Assembly (NCBI GenBank): GCA_964472095.1
Contig: CAYYIV010000024.1
Coordinates: 7,116 to 71,115 of the forward strand
Length of the DNA stretch: 64,000 nucleotides
Source of the DNA: Pelagibius sp964472095
Lineage (GTDB): Bacteria > Pseudomonadota > Alphaproteobacteria > Kiloniellales > Kiloniellaceae
Direction of reading: 5' to 3'
Shown here: positions 34,740-44,020 of the stretch, in pieces
Layout: the number at the start of each line of letters is the position of its first letter
How positions within the stretch are numbered: the stretch's first letter is position 1
Program-made: the position numbers and the translations under genes
The notes under the pieces: model-generated
Seen by the model: the letters and a program-made list of their open reading frames with translations, nothing else
Databases searched by the model: none
What the model was told of the DNA's origin: nothing

Positions 34740-37145
34740 ATGAAGAATCCTCTGCCGTCGGAAAAGTCCCGCGAACCGCATCACGGTGGACATCGTCACG
34801 CCGAACACAGCTGCGGCGGCGAGACGGCGGGCGGAGATGCAGCCGTTGCCGAGACGGCGGTGGATCCCGTCTGCGGCATGACCGTCGCGCGGGAAGGCAA
34901 TCCCCGGCGGGCCGAGCACGCGGGCGAGACCTATTACTTCTGCTCCGACCACTGCCTGAAGAAGTTCGGCGCCGATCCGCAAGGGGTGCTTGACGGCTCG
35001 GCCCTGAAGCCGCCGTCCGCTGCCGCCGATGCTCTCTATACCTGTCCGATGCACCCGGAAGTGCAGCAGAAGGGGCCCGGGACCTGCCCGCTTTGCGGCA
35101 TGGCGCTGGAGCCGATGGACGTGACCGCGGACAGCGGCCCCAATCCCGAGCTGGTCGACATGACGCGCCGCTTCTGGATCGGCGTGGTTCTCGCCGTGCC
35201 GCTGGTGCTGCTCACCATGGGCGCGCATCTCTTCGGCCTCGAGATCCTGCCGCCGGCCTGGTCGAACTGGATCGAGCTGGCCCTGGCGACACCCGTCGTC
35301 CTGTGGTGCGGCCTGCCGTTCTTCCAGCGTGGCTGGTCCTCGCTGGTCAGCCGTCACCTGAACATGTTCACGCTGATCGCCCTGGGCACCGGGGCTGCCT
35401 ATCTCTTCAGCCTGGTGGCGACCGTCGCGCCGGAGTTCTTTCCCGCCGGCCTGCGCGATCACTCCGGTCGCGTCGGCGTCTACTTCGAGGCGGCGGCGGT
35501 GATAATCGTGCTGGTGCTGCTCGGGCAGGTTCTGGAGCTGCGCGCCCGCGAGCGCACCGGCGGCGCCTTGCGCGCGCTGCTCGACCTGGCGCCGAAGACC
35601 GCCAGGGTCATCAAGCCCTGCGGTTCCGTCGTCGAGCGCGCGGTCGAGGCGCTGCAGCCCGGCGACCGCATCGAGGTGCGCCCCGGTGAGAAGATCGCGG
35701 TCGACGGCAAGGTGCTGGAAGGCGAGAGCGCGGTCGACGAATCCATGCTGACCGGCGAGGCGGTGCCGGTCTCGAAAACATCGGGCGACGCCGTCACCGG
35801 TGGTACCGTGAACGGCACCGGCAGCCTGGTCTTCGAGGCCGAGCGTGTCGGCCGCGACACCGTGCTGGCCCAGATCGTGAAGCTGGTGGGCGAGGCGCAG
35901 CGCAGCCGCGCACCCGTACAGCGCCAGGCCGACGTCGCCGCGGCCTACCTGGTGCCGGTGGTGGTGCTGGTCGCCGCGGTCACCTTCATCGCCTGGATGA
36001 TCTTCGGGCCGGCGCCGGCCTTCGCCTACGCCATCGTCACCGCGGTCTCCGTGCTCATCATCGCCTGTCCCTGCGCGCTCGGCCTGGCGACGCCGATGTC
36101 GATCATGGTCGCCGTCGGGCGCGGCGCCGGGCTCGGCGTGCTGGTGAAGAATGCGGAAGCGCTGGAGCGGCTGACCCAGGCGGATACCCTGGTGATCGAC
36201 AAGACCGGGACGCTGACGGAAGGCAAGCCGGCGGTGGTCTTCCTGCTGGCGGGCGAGGGCAGCGGGGAGTCCGAGCTGCTGTCCCTGGCCGCCGGTCTCG
36301 AGCGCCGCAGCGAGCATCCCCTGGCCCACGCCGTGGTGGTCGCCGCGGAGCAGCGCGGCCTCACCCTGCCGGAGATCGCCGGCTTCGCGGCGATGCCCGG
36401 CAAGGGTGTGCGCGGGACGCGCGGCGGCGAAGCGGTGCTGGCGGGCAAGGCCGGCTGGCTGCAGGAGGAGGGCATTGACGTCGCGGCCTTCGAGCCGGTG
36501 ATCGCCGAGCGCCAGAGCCGGGGCGAGAGCCTCATCTTGGTGGCCGCCGGCGGCCGCTGCCTCGGCGTCATCGCGGTGGCCGATCCGATCAAGGAGACGA
36601 CGGCGAAGGCGCTGGCAGCGCTGCGCGACGACGGCCTGGAGATCGTCATGCTGACGGGCGACAGCAAGCGGGCGGCACAGGCGGTGGCCAGTCAGCTCGG
36701 CATCGACCGCGTCGAGGCCGAGGTGCTGCCCGGCGACAAGGCCGCTGTCGTCGCCGCGCTGCAGCGGCAGGGCCGTACGGTGGTCATGGCCGGCGACGGG
36801 GTGAACGACGGCCCGGCGCTGGCCCAGGCCGACATCGGCGTCGCCATGGGCAGCGGGTCCGACGTGGCGCTGGAGAGTGCCGGAATCACCCTGCTGAAAG
36901 GCGACCTGCTGCGCCTGGTGGCGGCCCGCCGGCTCAGCCGGGCAACCCTGCGCAACATCCGCCAGAACCTGGTTTTCGCCTTTCTCTACAACCTGCTGGG
37001 GGTGCCGCTGGCAGCGGGTGTGCTCTATCCGCTGACCGGCTGGCTGCTCAGCCCGATGATCGCGGCGGCGGCCATGAGCTTCTCTTCGGTCTCAGTGATC
37101 GGCAATGCCCTGCGCCTCCAGCGCGAGCGCTTTTCGGTCGACTAA
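34740..37145 (+). CDS. copA: Copper-exporting P1B-type ATPase with YHS and HMBD N-terminal domains
   Basis: This inner-membrane ATPase pumps Cu(I) out of the cytoplasm. It has 801 residues. A histidine-rich start leads to a YHS domain (42-79, DPVCGM, FCSDHC), then a heavy-metal binding domain (100-126, YTCPMHPEV, CPLCGMAL). After these come the membrane region with Cys443-Pro-Cys445, phosphorylated Asp487 in DKTGT, HP locus SEHPLAH and GDGVNDGPAL. The usual GMTCxxC metal-binding domain is missing. ATG 34740 was chosen because the TTG at 34656 lies in the promoter. Its CueR-type promoter supports copper. Confidence 0.9.
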   Translation: MKNPLPSEKSREPHHGGHRHAEHSCGGETAGGDAAVAETAVDPVCGMTVAREGNPRRAEHAGETYYFCSDHCLKKFGADPQGVLDGSALKPPSAAADALYTCPMHPEVQQKGPGTCPLCGMALEPMDVTADSGPNPELVDMTRRFWIGVVLAVPLVLLTMGAHLFGLEILPPAWSNWIELALATPVVLWCGLPFFQRGWSSLVSRHLNMFTLIALGTGAAYLFSLVATVAPEFFPAGLRDHSGRVGVYFEAAAVIIVLVLLGQVLELRARERTGGALRALLDLAPKTARVIKPCGSVVERAVEALQPGDRIEVRPGEKIAVDGKVLEGESAVDESMLTGEAVPVSKTSGDAVTGGTVNGTGSLVFEAERVGRDTVLAQIVKLVGEAQRSRAPVQRQADVAAAYLVPVVVLVAAVTFIAWMIFGPAPAFAYAIVTAVSVLIIACPCALGLATPMSIMVAVGRGAGLGVLVKNAEALERLTQADTLVIDKTGTLTEGKPAVVFLLAGEGSGESELLSLAAGLERRSEHPLAHAVVVAAEQRGLTLPEIAGFAAMPGKGVRGTRGGEAVLAGKAGWLQEEGIDVAAFEPVIAERQSRGESLILVAAGGRCLGVIAVADPIKETTAKALAALRDDGLEIVMLTGDSKRAAQAVASQLGIDRVEAEVLPGDKAAVVAALQRQGRTVVMAGDGVNDGPALAQADIGVAMGSGSDVALESAGITLLKGDLLRLVAARRLSRATLRNIRQNLVFAFLYNLLGVPLAAGVLYPLTGWLLSPMIAAAAMSFSSVSVIGNALRLQRERFSVD

Positions 37146-37255
37146 CCCGAATTTTTTCGTCAACTCGACTGACCGTTTCGATTATAGTGGGCGACGTGGA
37201 GCGATAGAGCCACGGCTACTCTCGCACGCGTCAGCGCAAACGGGGCTGCGTCGAG

Positions 37256-37537
37256 ATGCACGGTCTCAAGAATTACAACCTTGTCGTAGAACCTTGGCTG
37301 GGGAATCCGGGTCCGAACGGACCGCGCGGGCGGCCCGGCTATCGCTGGCGCGTGACCTGGAAGCTGCAGGGGGAGTTCTACGCCGAGGGCTTCGAGGATT
37401 CGCACGCTTCCGCGCGGGCCGCCGCCGAAGCCTTTCTGACCAAGCAGGGCGTCGAGATCATGTCCCTCAGCCGGCCGGCGTTGGGCACGCCGCTGCCGCT
37501 TGCGGCGCCCGTGAGACAGTTCAGCCAGCGGAGCTGA
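37256..37537 (+). CDS. Hypothetical 93-aa protein
   Basis: I do not recognise this protein. It is small, basic and soluble, with an aromatic/glycine-rich first half (PGYRWRVTWKL) and a helical second half (ASARAAAEAFLTKQG). A TATAGT-like -10 lies near 37182. It is convergent with the binding-protein gene. Coding is plausible by composition and lack of overlap. Confidence 0.5.
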   Translation: MHGLKNYNLVVEPWLGNPGPNGPRGRPGYRWRVTWKLQGEFYAEGFEDSHASARAAAEAFLTKQGVEIMSLSRPALGTPLPLAAPVRQFSQRS

Positions 37538-37557
37538 AGGTCGTCACCGGCAGCGTC

Positions 37558-38637
37558 TCATTCCCGAATGCCGCCGACGGAGGAACGCCACAGATCGAGG
37601 AAAATCTCCCGTTTCTGCCGGTCGAGGCCGACCAGCAGGGCCGGCGAGAACGGGATCGGGTGGAGCGTCGACGGACCGCCCGAGAGCAGTGGCTGGTCGC
37701 CGTCTTCGCTGCTCCCGAACGAGACGATCAAGGACGCTTCGGCAAGCTGTTGCCGGCCTTCTTCCGACAGCAGGAAGTTGATGAATCGCTTGGCAGGCTC
37801 CGGGTTCTCCGCCCAACGGGGAATCAGTGCGGCGCGCGCCAGGACCAGCGTGTAGTCGGCCGGCGCGACGACGCCGATCCGCGGGTCTACCTCGGCCCGC
37901 GCCAAGGCGTAGGAGCCGAGCATGTTATAGGCCAGCAGGTAGCGCCCCTCCGCCACGCCATCGATGATCTCGGCTGAGCAACAGGTTGCGACCATCCGAT
38001 TGCGGGCGAAGGCCTCGATCAGGCGGCCGAAAGTGGTCGCGTGCTGCGAGTCGACGAAGGCGAATAGGTAGCCGAGACCGGATTGCTCGATGTCGTAAGT
38101 AGCAATCCGCCCGGCGTAAGGGTTCTCGGCCGGTCGCACCATGTCGATGAGGTCGAAACGCGACCGCGGCACCTGCTCGGGCGGAACGCGATCGCGGTTG
38201 TAGACGATCACCGCCGGCTCAAAGGTGATGCCGAACATCTCGTCGCGCCAGTTCGCCCAGTCGGGAAGCGCCGCGGTGCGGTCCGACACATGCGGCTGCG
38301 CACAGCGGTCGTTCACCAGCTTGACCTGCAAGTCGATGGCTGAACTGATCACCAGGTCGGCGCTCGCCGCGCCGTCATCACAAGCGCGCATGGCACGCTC
38401 GTAAAGCTCATTGGTCAGGATCTCCTCGTAGCGGATCGCGAGGTCCGGGACGCGAGCGGAGAAAGCCTTGAGGACCGGCGTGAATGGCTCGACGTCGGTG
38501 GAGCCCTGGATCAGGAGCCTCTCACCAGCCTCGTTCCAGGGCGGACCGAGGGTAACGATCTCGTCCTGTGCCAGGGCGCCGCTCGTGGCGAACGCCAGGG
38601 CCAGGTAGGTCAGGATGACCCGGGAGCACGATTTCAT
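37558..38637 (-). CDS. Extracellular solute-binding protein of a TctDE-type operon
   Basis: This is a 359-residue periplasmic-binding protein (type 2, iron/sulfate-like fold) with a signal peptide to about residue 23 (SGALA-QDE). Recognisable stretches are IQGSTDVEPF, YEEILTNELYERA and SGLGYLF. It overlaps the histidine kinase by ATGA and there is no permease or ATPase gene beside it. It therefore probably serves as a ligand sensor for the kinase, as accessory binding proteins do in some two-component systems. Ligand unknown; the neighbouring transporter suggests a carboxylate. Confidence 0.75.
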   Translation of the reverse strand: MKSCSRVILTYLALAFATSGALAQDEIVTLGPPWNEAGERLLIQGSTDVEPFTPVLKAFSARVPDLAIRYEEILTNELYERAMRACDDGAASADLVISSAIDLQVKLVNDRCAQPHVSDRTAALPDWANWRDEMFGITFEPAVIVYNRDRVPPEQVPRSRFDLIDMVRPAENPYAGRIATYDIEQSGLGYLFAFVDSQHATTFGRLIEAFARNRMVATCCSAEIIDGVAEGRYLLAYNMLGSYALARAEVDPRIGVVAPADYTLVLARAALIPRWAENPEPAKRFINFLLSEEGRQQLAEASLIVSFGSSEDGDQPLLSGGPSTLHPIPFSPALLVGLDRQKREIFLDLWRSSVGGIRE

Positions 38638-40028
38638 GATCCCGCGTCCCGACGCAGTGGCAGGTGCAGCGCCGCCCGGAACCGGCCATCGGCGGTATGC
38701 GAGAACTCAAGCCTGCCGGCGTGCGCTTCGGCGACCGCGTTGACGATGGCAAGCCCAAGGCCGGCGTCACGCGCTGCCGATCCGGCGGTGCTGGCGAAAC
38801 GCCGCCCGCTGTCGGCCCAATGGCAGGTTGGCACTCCAGCACCGCAATCGGTGACAGCAATCTCGGCCCTGCTTTCGCCGGCGAGGGTCTCGACGGTTAG
38901 GCAGACGGGACGTTCGCCGTGCCGAAAGGCGTTGTTCACCAGATTCTTGGCTGCCTCCACCAGACTGAATGCATCGCCCCGAACCTCGACCGGATCGTCG
39001 GGAAGATCGAGCCCAAGGTCGCGGCCCATCTCCGGCAGGTCGTGGTCGGTCTCCTCAGCCACCCGGACGGCGATGGCGCGGAGATCGAGGCGTTGCTGCT
39101 CAACAGCGTCGGCGCGATGGATAATGAGGGCCTGATTGAGAAGCTGGTCGGCGAGCCGGCTCAGGCCCACCGTGCGCTGGTGGATGCGCCTGACGATGCT
39201 GCGAAGCCGCTCCGGATTCTCCTCTGCGGCTGCCAGCTCAGCCTGTGCGCGCAGGGCTGCGATCGGGGTGCGGAGCTGGTGTGTTGCGTCGGCGATCAGG
39301 GTCTGCATGACCGTCACCCGCCGCGACAGCCTATCCATGAACCGGTTGATAGCGACGACGATCGTCTCGATCTCCCTGGGGCTCGAGACGTGCAAGGGCG
39401 ATAGATCCTTTGGGTTGCGGTCCAGGATCGCCCGCTCGATCCGCCCCAGCGGGCGCAAGGACGAGCGCACGGCAAACACCGTCAGCGCCACCATTGCCAG
39501 CCCCGCCGCCACCAAAATCAAAAGTGCCTTCGCCGTGATGTCCCACGCGAGCGCATTGCGCGCCCGGGTTGTATGGCCGACAACGATGCCGACCTCTCCG
39601 CTGTAAGCCCGCTCGGCGAAGCGGCGGCGGGTAGCAGCAAGCCGTACGGTCTCGCCGCCGAACTCAGCGGCATAGAAAACGACGTCGTCGGCGCTCTGCG
39701 GCGGCCGCGGTACGGCATCGTAGCCGGTAACTGTATTGCCGTCGCGATCGAGCACGCGATAGATCACACGGTCCTTCGGCGCCAGCGCCAGCAGCTCGAA
39801 GGCCGAGGTCGGCAGGTCGGCAACGACGCGGCCGGAGGTGACGGAAACCGAACGGGCGATCTCGAACGCTGCCCCTGCCAACAGCCGGTCGTATGCCTCG
39901 CCCGCCGCCTGCCGGCCGTAAGCGTAGGCGGCGACAGTTATAAGGAGGCCGCCGGCAGCAAGGATCAGCGTGATGGCGAGGGCGAGGCGCCAGGCGATCG
40001 AGGGGGGCCGCGCAGTCCGGCTATTCAT
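38634..40028 (-). CDS. tctE: Sensor histidine kinase, TctE-like
   Basis: This is a membrane sensor kinase of 464 residues from ATG 40028. It has a first helix (about 14-35), a periplasmic region of about 140 residues, a second helix (near 175-197), a HAMP-like linker and the H-box ADATHQLRTPIAALR. The ATP-binding region ends with GLGLAIVNAVAEAH. The G1 box is DCGAGVP and the F-box region is poorly formed, so ATP binding should be checked. It overlaps the regulator gene by 8 bp. Confidence 0.82.
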   Translation of the reverse strand: MNSRTARPPSIAWRLALAITLILAAGGLLITVAAYAYGRQAAGEAYDRLLAGAAFEIARSVSVTSGRVVADLPTSAFELLALAPKDRVIYRVLDRDGNTVTGYDAVPRPPQSADDVVFYAAEFGGETVRLAATRRRFAERAYSGEVGIVVGHTTRARNALAWDITAKALLILVAAGLAMVALTVFAVRSSLRPLGRIERAILDRNPKDLSPLHVSSPREIETIVVAINRFMDRLSRRVTVMQTLIADATHQLRTPIAALRAQAELAAAEENPERLRSIVRRIHQRTVGLSRLADQLLNQALIIHRADAVEQQRLDLRAIAVRVAEETDHDLPEMGRDLGLDLPDDPVEVRGDAFSLVEAAKNLVNNAFRHGERPVCLTVETLAGESRAEIAVTDCGAGVPTCHWADSGRRFASTAGSAARDAGLGLAIVNAVAEAHAGRLEFSHTADGRFRAALHLPLRRDAGS

Positions 40029-40692
40029 GTCGCTCGAGCTGGTATCCAAGGCCCCTGAGCGTGCGGATAGACACTTTCGAGGCCGCGAGCTTGCGCCGGA
40101 GCCGCGCGATATAAAGCTCGATCGCGTTGAGGCCGACGTCAGTTTCCTCAAATGAGAACAGTTTGCCGAACAGGCGGTCTTTCGGGATCACCCGGCCCCG
40201 GTTGGCGAGCAGGATCTCCAGCAGCCTGAACTCGCGCCGGGTGAGTGGAAGCGGTGTGCCATTCACGCTCGCCGTCCGTGCGGCGGCGTCGAGGCTTAGA
40301 TCGCCATACAGGACGACGCCTGAGCGCACTTCGCACTGGCGGCGGATCAGGGCGCGCGCCCGCGCCTCCAGCTCGCGCAGGTCGAAAGGCTTTGTCAGGT
40401 AATCATCGGCGCCGGTGTCGAGGGCATCGACGCGGTCGTCGACGTCAAGCCTGGCGGTGAGGACGAGTACCGGCGTCGGGCAGTGCGCAGAGCGCAAGCC
40501 ACGCAATACCTCCAGGCCGGAGCCATCCGGCAGCATCAGGTCGAGAATGATGAGATCATACTCCTGCACGGCAAGGGCATCCTCGGCCGCCTCCCGCGTC
40601 GCCATATGATCGACCGCATGCCCGTGGCGGGAGAAGGTGGCAACGATAGGCTCGGCCACATCCTCGGTATCCTCGACAAGCAGAATCCGCAT
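40021..40692 (-). CDS. tctD: Response regulator, OmpR/TctD family
   Basis: This is a DNA-binding response regulator of 223 residues. The receiver starts MRILLVEDTEDV, with the phospho-acceptor in LIILDLMLPDGSG and Lys in TKPFDLREL. The OmpR-type winged helix ends in IRTLRGLGYQL. ATG 40692 follows GGGGAGGAG. It is first in the minus-strand operon and diverges from tctC, the expected target promoter being in 40693-40957. Confidence 0.9.
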   Translation of the reverse strand: MRILLVEDTEDVAEPIVATFSRHGHAVDHMATREAAEDALAVQEYDLIILDLMLPDGSGLEVLRGLRSAHCPTPVLVLTARLDVDDRVDALDTGADDYLTKPFDLRELEARARALIRRQCEVRSGVVLYGDLSLDAAARTASVNGTPLPLTRREFRLLEILLANRGRVIPKDRLFGKLFSFEETDVGLNAIELYIARLRRKLAASKVSIRTLRGLGYQLERHE

Positions 40693-40957
40693 GTCTTGCT
40701 CCTCCCCAGACAAGACACTTCGCCCGCTGCCGGGCTGCCTTTTCCGGCAGCGAGCCGAACAGCAGGCGCAGGATCAACTTGCATCAACCGCTTACCGAAA
40801 GCTAGTCTTCGAGGCTGGGCCCGGGCCAGACATCAGGGGCGCCGGCATTCCAGCGACAGGTTCGTGACAGGTTCCGGCTGTAGAAGTCACCGTGGACGAG
40901 AAGGGGAGACGAGTCCCCCAAGTCACCACTGCAAGAAACGTAATGGGAGGAAACATA

Positions 40958-41950
40958 ATGTCCGCGTTCACGCGTGCGAGCCTCGCCGCGGCTATTGTCG
41001 CGTCCACAGTCTGCCTGGCGGGCGGCCCCGCGGCCGCATTCCAGCCGGAAAACGTCGAGTGCATCGCCCCCGCCAACCCGGGCGGCGGCTGGGACTTCAC
41101 CTGCCGCCAGGCCGGCAAGGCGCTCTATGAGATGGGCAAGACCCCCGGCCCGGTGCAGGTGACCAACAAGACCGGCGGCGGCGGTGCCGTCGCCTATGCC
41201 GAGGTCGTCGCCAAGCGCAACAGCGAGAGCAACCTCTTCGTCGCCGCCTCGACGGCGACCACCACCCGCCTCGCGCAGGGCCAGTTCTCCGGCTTCACGG
41301 CCGACCAGGTGCGCTGGCTGGGCGCGCTGGGCGCCGACTACGGCGTCATTGGCGTCGCCAAGGACAGCCCTTACAAGTCCCTCGGCGAGCTGATGACCGT
41401 GCTCAAGGAGGACCCGGGCAAGGTGTCGATCGCCGGTGGCAGCGCCGTCGGCGGCTGGGACCACCTGAAGGTCCTCATCGCTGCCAAGGCAGCCGGCATC
41501 GATGATGTCCGTACCATCAAGTACGTCGCCTACCAGGGTGGTGGCGAGGCGGTGACGCAGCTGGTCGGCGGCCACGTTCAGGCCTTTACCGGCGATATCT
41601 CCGAGGCGCTGGGCTTCATGGAGTCCGGCGACCTGCGCATCCTCGCCGTTCTCGCGCCGGAGCGTCTGCCGGGCAACCTCGCCGACATTCCGACAGCCAA
41701 GGAGCAGGGCATCGACGCCGTGGGCGCCAACTGGCGCGGCTTCTATGGCCCGGGCGGCATGTCTGACGAGGCCTACGAATACTGGTCGCAGACCTTTGAG
41801 GAGCTCTACGCTTCCGACGCCTGGCAGAAGATCATGGCCGACAACGGTGTCATGCCCTTCGGCTTGTCCGGGCCCGAGCTGCAGATCTTCGTCGACGAGC
41901 AGATCGCGGAGATTCAGGCAATCTCGCGGGACATCGGGCTGATTAAATGA
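40958..41950 (+). CDS. tctC: Tripartite tricarboxylate transporter substrate-binding protein TctC
   Basis: This is the periplasmic binding protein of a TTT-family transporter, 330 residues, with a signal peptide over about residues 1-31. Family marks are APANPGGGWDFTCR and NKTGGGGAVAYAEV. ATG 40958 was preferred to an upstream GTG (40892) because GGGAGG lies just before it and the signal peptide then looks normal. It overlaps tctB by ATGA. Ligand is a carboxylate by family; the exact one is unknown. Confidence 0.88.
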   Translation: MSAFTRASLAAAIVASTVCLAGGPAAAFQPENVECIAPANPGGGWDFTCRQAGKALYEMGKTPGPVQVTNKTGGGGAVAYAEVVAKRNSESNLFVAASTATTTRLAQGQFSGFTADQVRWLGALGADYGVIGVAKDSPYKSLGELMTVLKEDPGKVSIAGGSAVGGWDHLKVLIAAKAAGIDDVRTIKYVAYQGGGEAVTQLVGGHVQAFTGDISEALGFMESGDLRILAVLAPERLPGNLADIPTAKEQGIDAVGANWRGFYGPGGMSDEAYEYWSQTFEELYASDAWQKIMADNGVMPFGLSGPELQIFVDEQIAEIQAISRDIGLIK

Positions 41951-42384
41951 TCAAGACGGACCGCATTCTCGGTGCGGTCGGTCTGATCCTCGGGGTGGCG
42001 TTCATCTGGGGCGCCACCCTCATCGAGACTGGGTTCATCGTCGATCCGCTCGGGCCGAAGACCTTCCCCACCATCATCGGCAGCATCCTGGTGCTGGGCT
42101 CCGGCTACGTGCTGGTGCGGCCGGACCCGGAGCCGGCCTGGCCGGCGCTCGGCGGGGTGTTCGAGATCGTCGGCGCGGTCGTCGTGCTGATCGGCTATAC
42201 CTATGCGCTCGAGCCGCTCGGCTTCGTCATCTCGACGGCCGTGGCGGCAGCGCTGCTGAGCTGGCGGCTTGGCAGCACGCCGCTCTGGGGAGCGGTCTCC
42301 GGCATCGGCATCTCGTTCGGCATCTACGCAATCTTCCACCTCGTCCTCGGCCTCTCGCTGGCCCAGGGCCCGCTGGGATTCTGA
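41947..42384 (+). CDS. tctB: Tripartite tricarboxylate transporter small membrane subunit TctB
   Basis: This is the small, poorly conserved subunit of the TTT transporter, 145 residues with four hydrophobic helices and the typical early segment DPLGPKTFPTIIG. It begins within the stop of tctC and ends 3 bp before the tctA start. Confidence 0.88.
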   Translation: MIKTDRILGAVGLILGVAFIWGATLIETGFIVDPLGPKTFPTIIGSILVLGSGYVLVRPDPEPAWPALGGVFEIVGAVVVLIGYTYALEPLGFVISTAVAAALLSWRLGSTPLWGAVSGIGISFGIYAIFHLVLGLSLAQGPLGF

Positions 42385-42387
42385 CGC

Positions 42388-43914
42388 TTGGACATTTTCG
42401 ACTCGCTCGCCCAGGGTTTCGCGGTCGCCCTCACCTTTCAGAATCTCGGCCTCGCCCTGCTCGGCTGCTTCCTCGGCACCATCATCGGCGCCATGCCGGG
42501 GCTGGGCCCGTCGAACGGCGTGGCAATTCTCATCCCGCTGGCCTTTACCCTCGGCCTGCCGGCGACGCCGGCACTGATCCTGCTGACCAGCGTCTACTAC
42601 GGCGCCATGTACGGCGGGCGCATCTCCAGTATCCTGCTGAACATTCCCGGCGACGAGCCGGCGCTGATGTCGACGCTCGACGGCTATCCGATGGCCAAAC
42701 AGGGCCGCGCCGGCGAAGCCCTGGCGCTTTCCGGCCTGGCTTCCTTCGTCGGCAGCTTCATCGCCACCATCGGCGTTGCGCTCTTCGCCCCCCTGCTGGT
42801 CAAGCTGGCACTGCTGTTCGGTCCGGCGGAATACTTCGCCCTCTTCACGCTGGCCTTCGCGACCCTGGGCGGCGTCTCCAGCAAGAACCAGGCGAAGGCG
42901 GCCATAGCGGCCGCCCTGGGCCTCGGCATCGCGATGATCGGCATCGACGGCTCGACCGGCGCGCAGCGCTTCACCTTTGGCGAGATCCACCTGCTCGACG
43001 GCATCGACTTCCTGGTCGCCATCGTCGGTCTCTTCGCCATTTCCGAGGTGTTCCTCTTCATGGAGCACAAGGGCATAGATTCGGCGGTAGGGGCGAAGCT
43101 CGACCGCATCACCATCCCGCTGGCGACCCTGAAGCGTTGTGTCGGCGCGATGATGCGCGGCACCGGCATCGGCTTCGTCGCCGGCGTCCTGCCGGGCGCC
43201 GGGGCCTCGCTCGGCAGCTTCGTCGCCTACACCGTCGAGAAGCGGGTTTCCGACCGCGATGGCACCTTCGGCAAGGGCGACCCGCGGGGGCTCGCCGCGC
43301 CGGAGGCGGGCAACAACGCCTCCGCCGGCGGCGCGCTGATCCCCATGCTGTCGCTCGGCGTGCCGGGCTCCGGCACCACGGCGGTGCTGCTCGCCATGCT
43401 GCTGACCCTCAACATCACGCCGGGGCCGCTGCTGTTCACCAAGAGCCCGGACATCGTCTGGGGCCTCATCGCCGCCCTCTTCATCGCCAATTTCATGCTG
43501 CTGCTGATGAACATCCCGCTGGTAGGGCTGTTCGTGCGGGTGCTGCAGGTGCCTGCGCGGATCCTCATGCCGGCGGTCGCGATGATCAGCTTCGTCGGCA
43601 TCTACGGGATCTCCGGCAGCACCTTCGACCTGCTGGTGATGGTCGGCTTCGGGGTGGCGGGCTATCTGCTGCGCAAGATGGAGGTGCCGCTGGTGCCGGT
43701 CATCCTCGGCATCCTGCTCGGCAACCAGATGGAGGACAACTTGCGGCGCGCCCTCACCATCTCGGACGGTGACTGGAGTATTCTCTGGGGCAGCCCGCTC
43801 GCCATCGGCCTCTGGGCCTTCGCCGTCGTCGGCTTTGTCGCGCCGATGGTGATCGGCCGCATGGTGCGGCCGCGGGTGCCGGCGGCGATCGCCGAGACCA
43901 GCGATCCGGACTGA
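42388..43914 (+). CDS. tctA: Tripartite tricarboxylate transporter large membrane subunit TctA
   Basis: This is the large translocator subunit, 508 residues with about twelve helices. The family signature GAMPGLGPSNGVAI is near residue 35, with a second PGAGASLGSFVAY near 269, followed by KGDPRGLAAPEAGNNA. The start is TTG at 42388. Together with tctC and tctB it forms a secondary, ion-gradient-driven importer regulated by the divergent TctDE-like system. Confidence 0.92.
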   Translation: MDIFDSLAQGFAVALTFQNLGLALLGCFLGTIIGAMPGLGPSNGVAILIPLAFTLGLPATPALILLTSVYYGAMYGGRISSILLNIPGDEPALMSTLDGYPMAKQGRAGEALALSGLASFVGSFIATIGVALFAPLLVKLALLFGPAEYFALFTLAFATLGGVSSKNQAKAAIAAALGLGIAMIGIDGSTGAQRFTFGEIHLLDGIDFLVAIVGLFAISEVFLFMEHKGIDSAVGAKLDRITIPLATLKRCVGAMMRGTGIGFVAGVLPGAGASLGSFVAYTVEKRVSDRDGTFGKGDPRGLAAPEAGNNASAGGALIPMLSLGVPGSGTTAVLLAMLLTLNITPGPLLFTKSPDIVWGLIAALFIANFMLLLMNIPLVGLFVRVLQVPARILMPAVAMISFVGIYGISGSTFDLLVMVGFGVAGYLLRKMEVPLVPVILGILLGNQMEDNLRRALTISDGDWSILWGSPLAIGLWAFAVVGFVAPMVIGRMVRPRVPAAIAETSDPD

Positions 43915-44020
43915 AGCATCCCGGCAGGCGGTCCTATCCGGCAAAATCTGCTAACACTTCGGGGCAGAGGTGATTCGGGAGCCTGCTCCCGGTCCGATGG
44001 CGTCGGAGAGATTTTGCCGC

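Noticed and set aside
34512..36329. Upstream extension of the GGT reading frame on the minus strand
   Set aside because: It lies antisense to copA and has His/Asp/Gly-rich composition typical of shadow frames; a good start with ribosome site exists at 34511.
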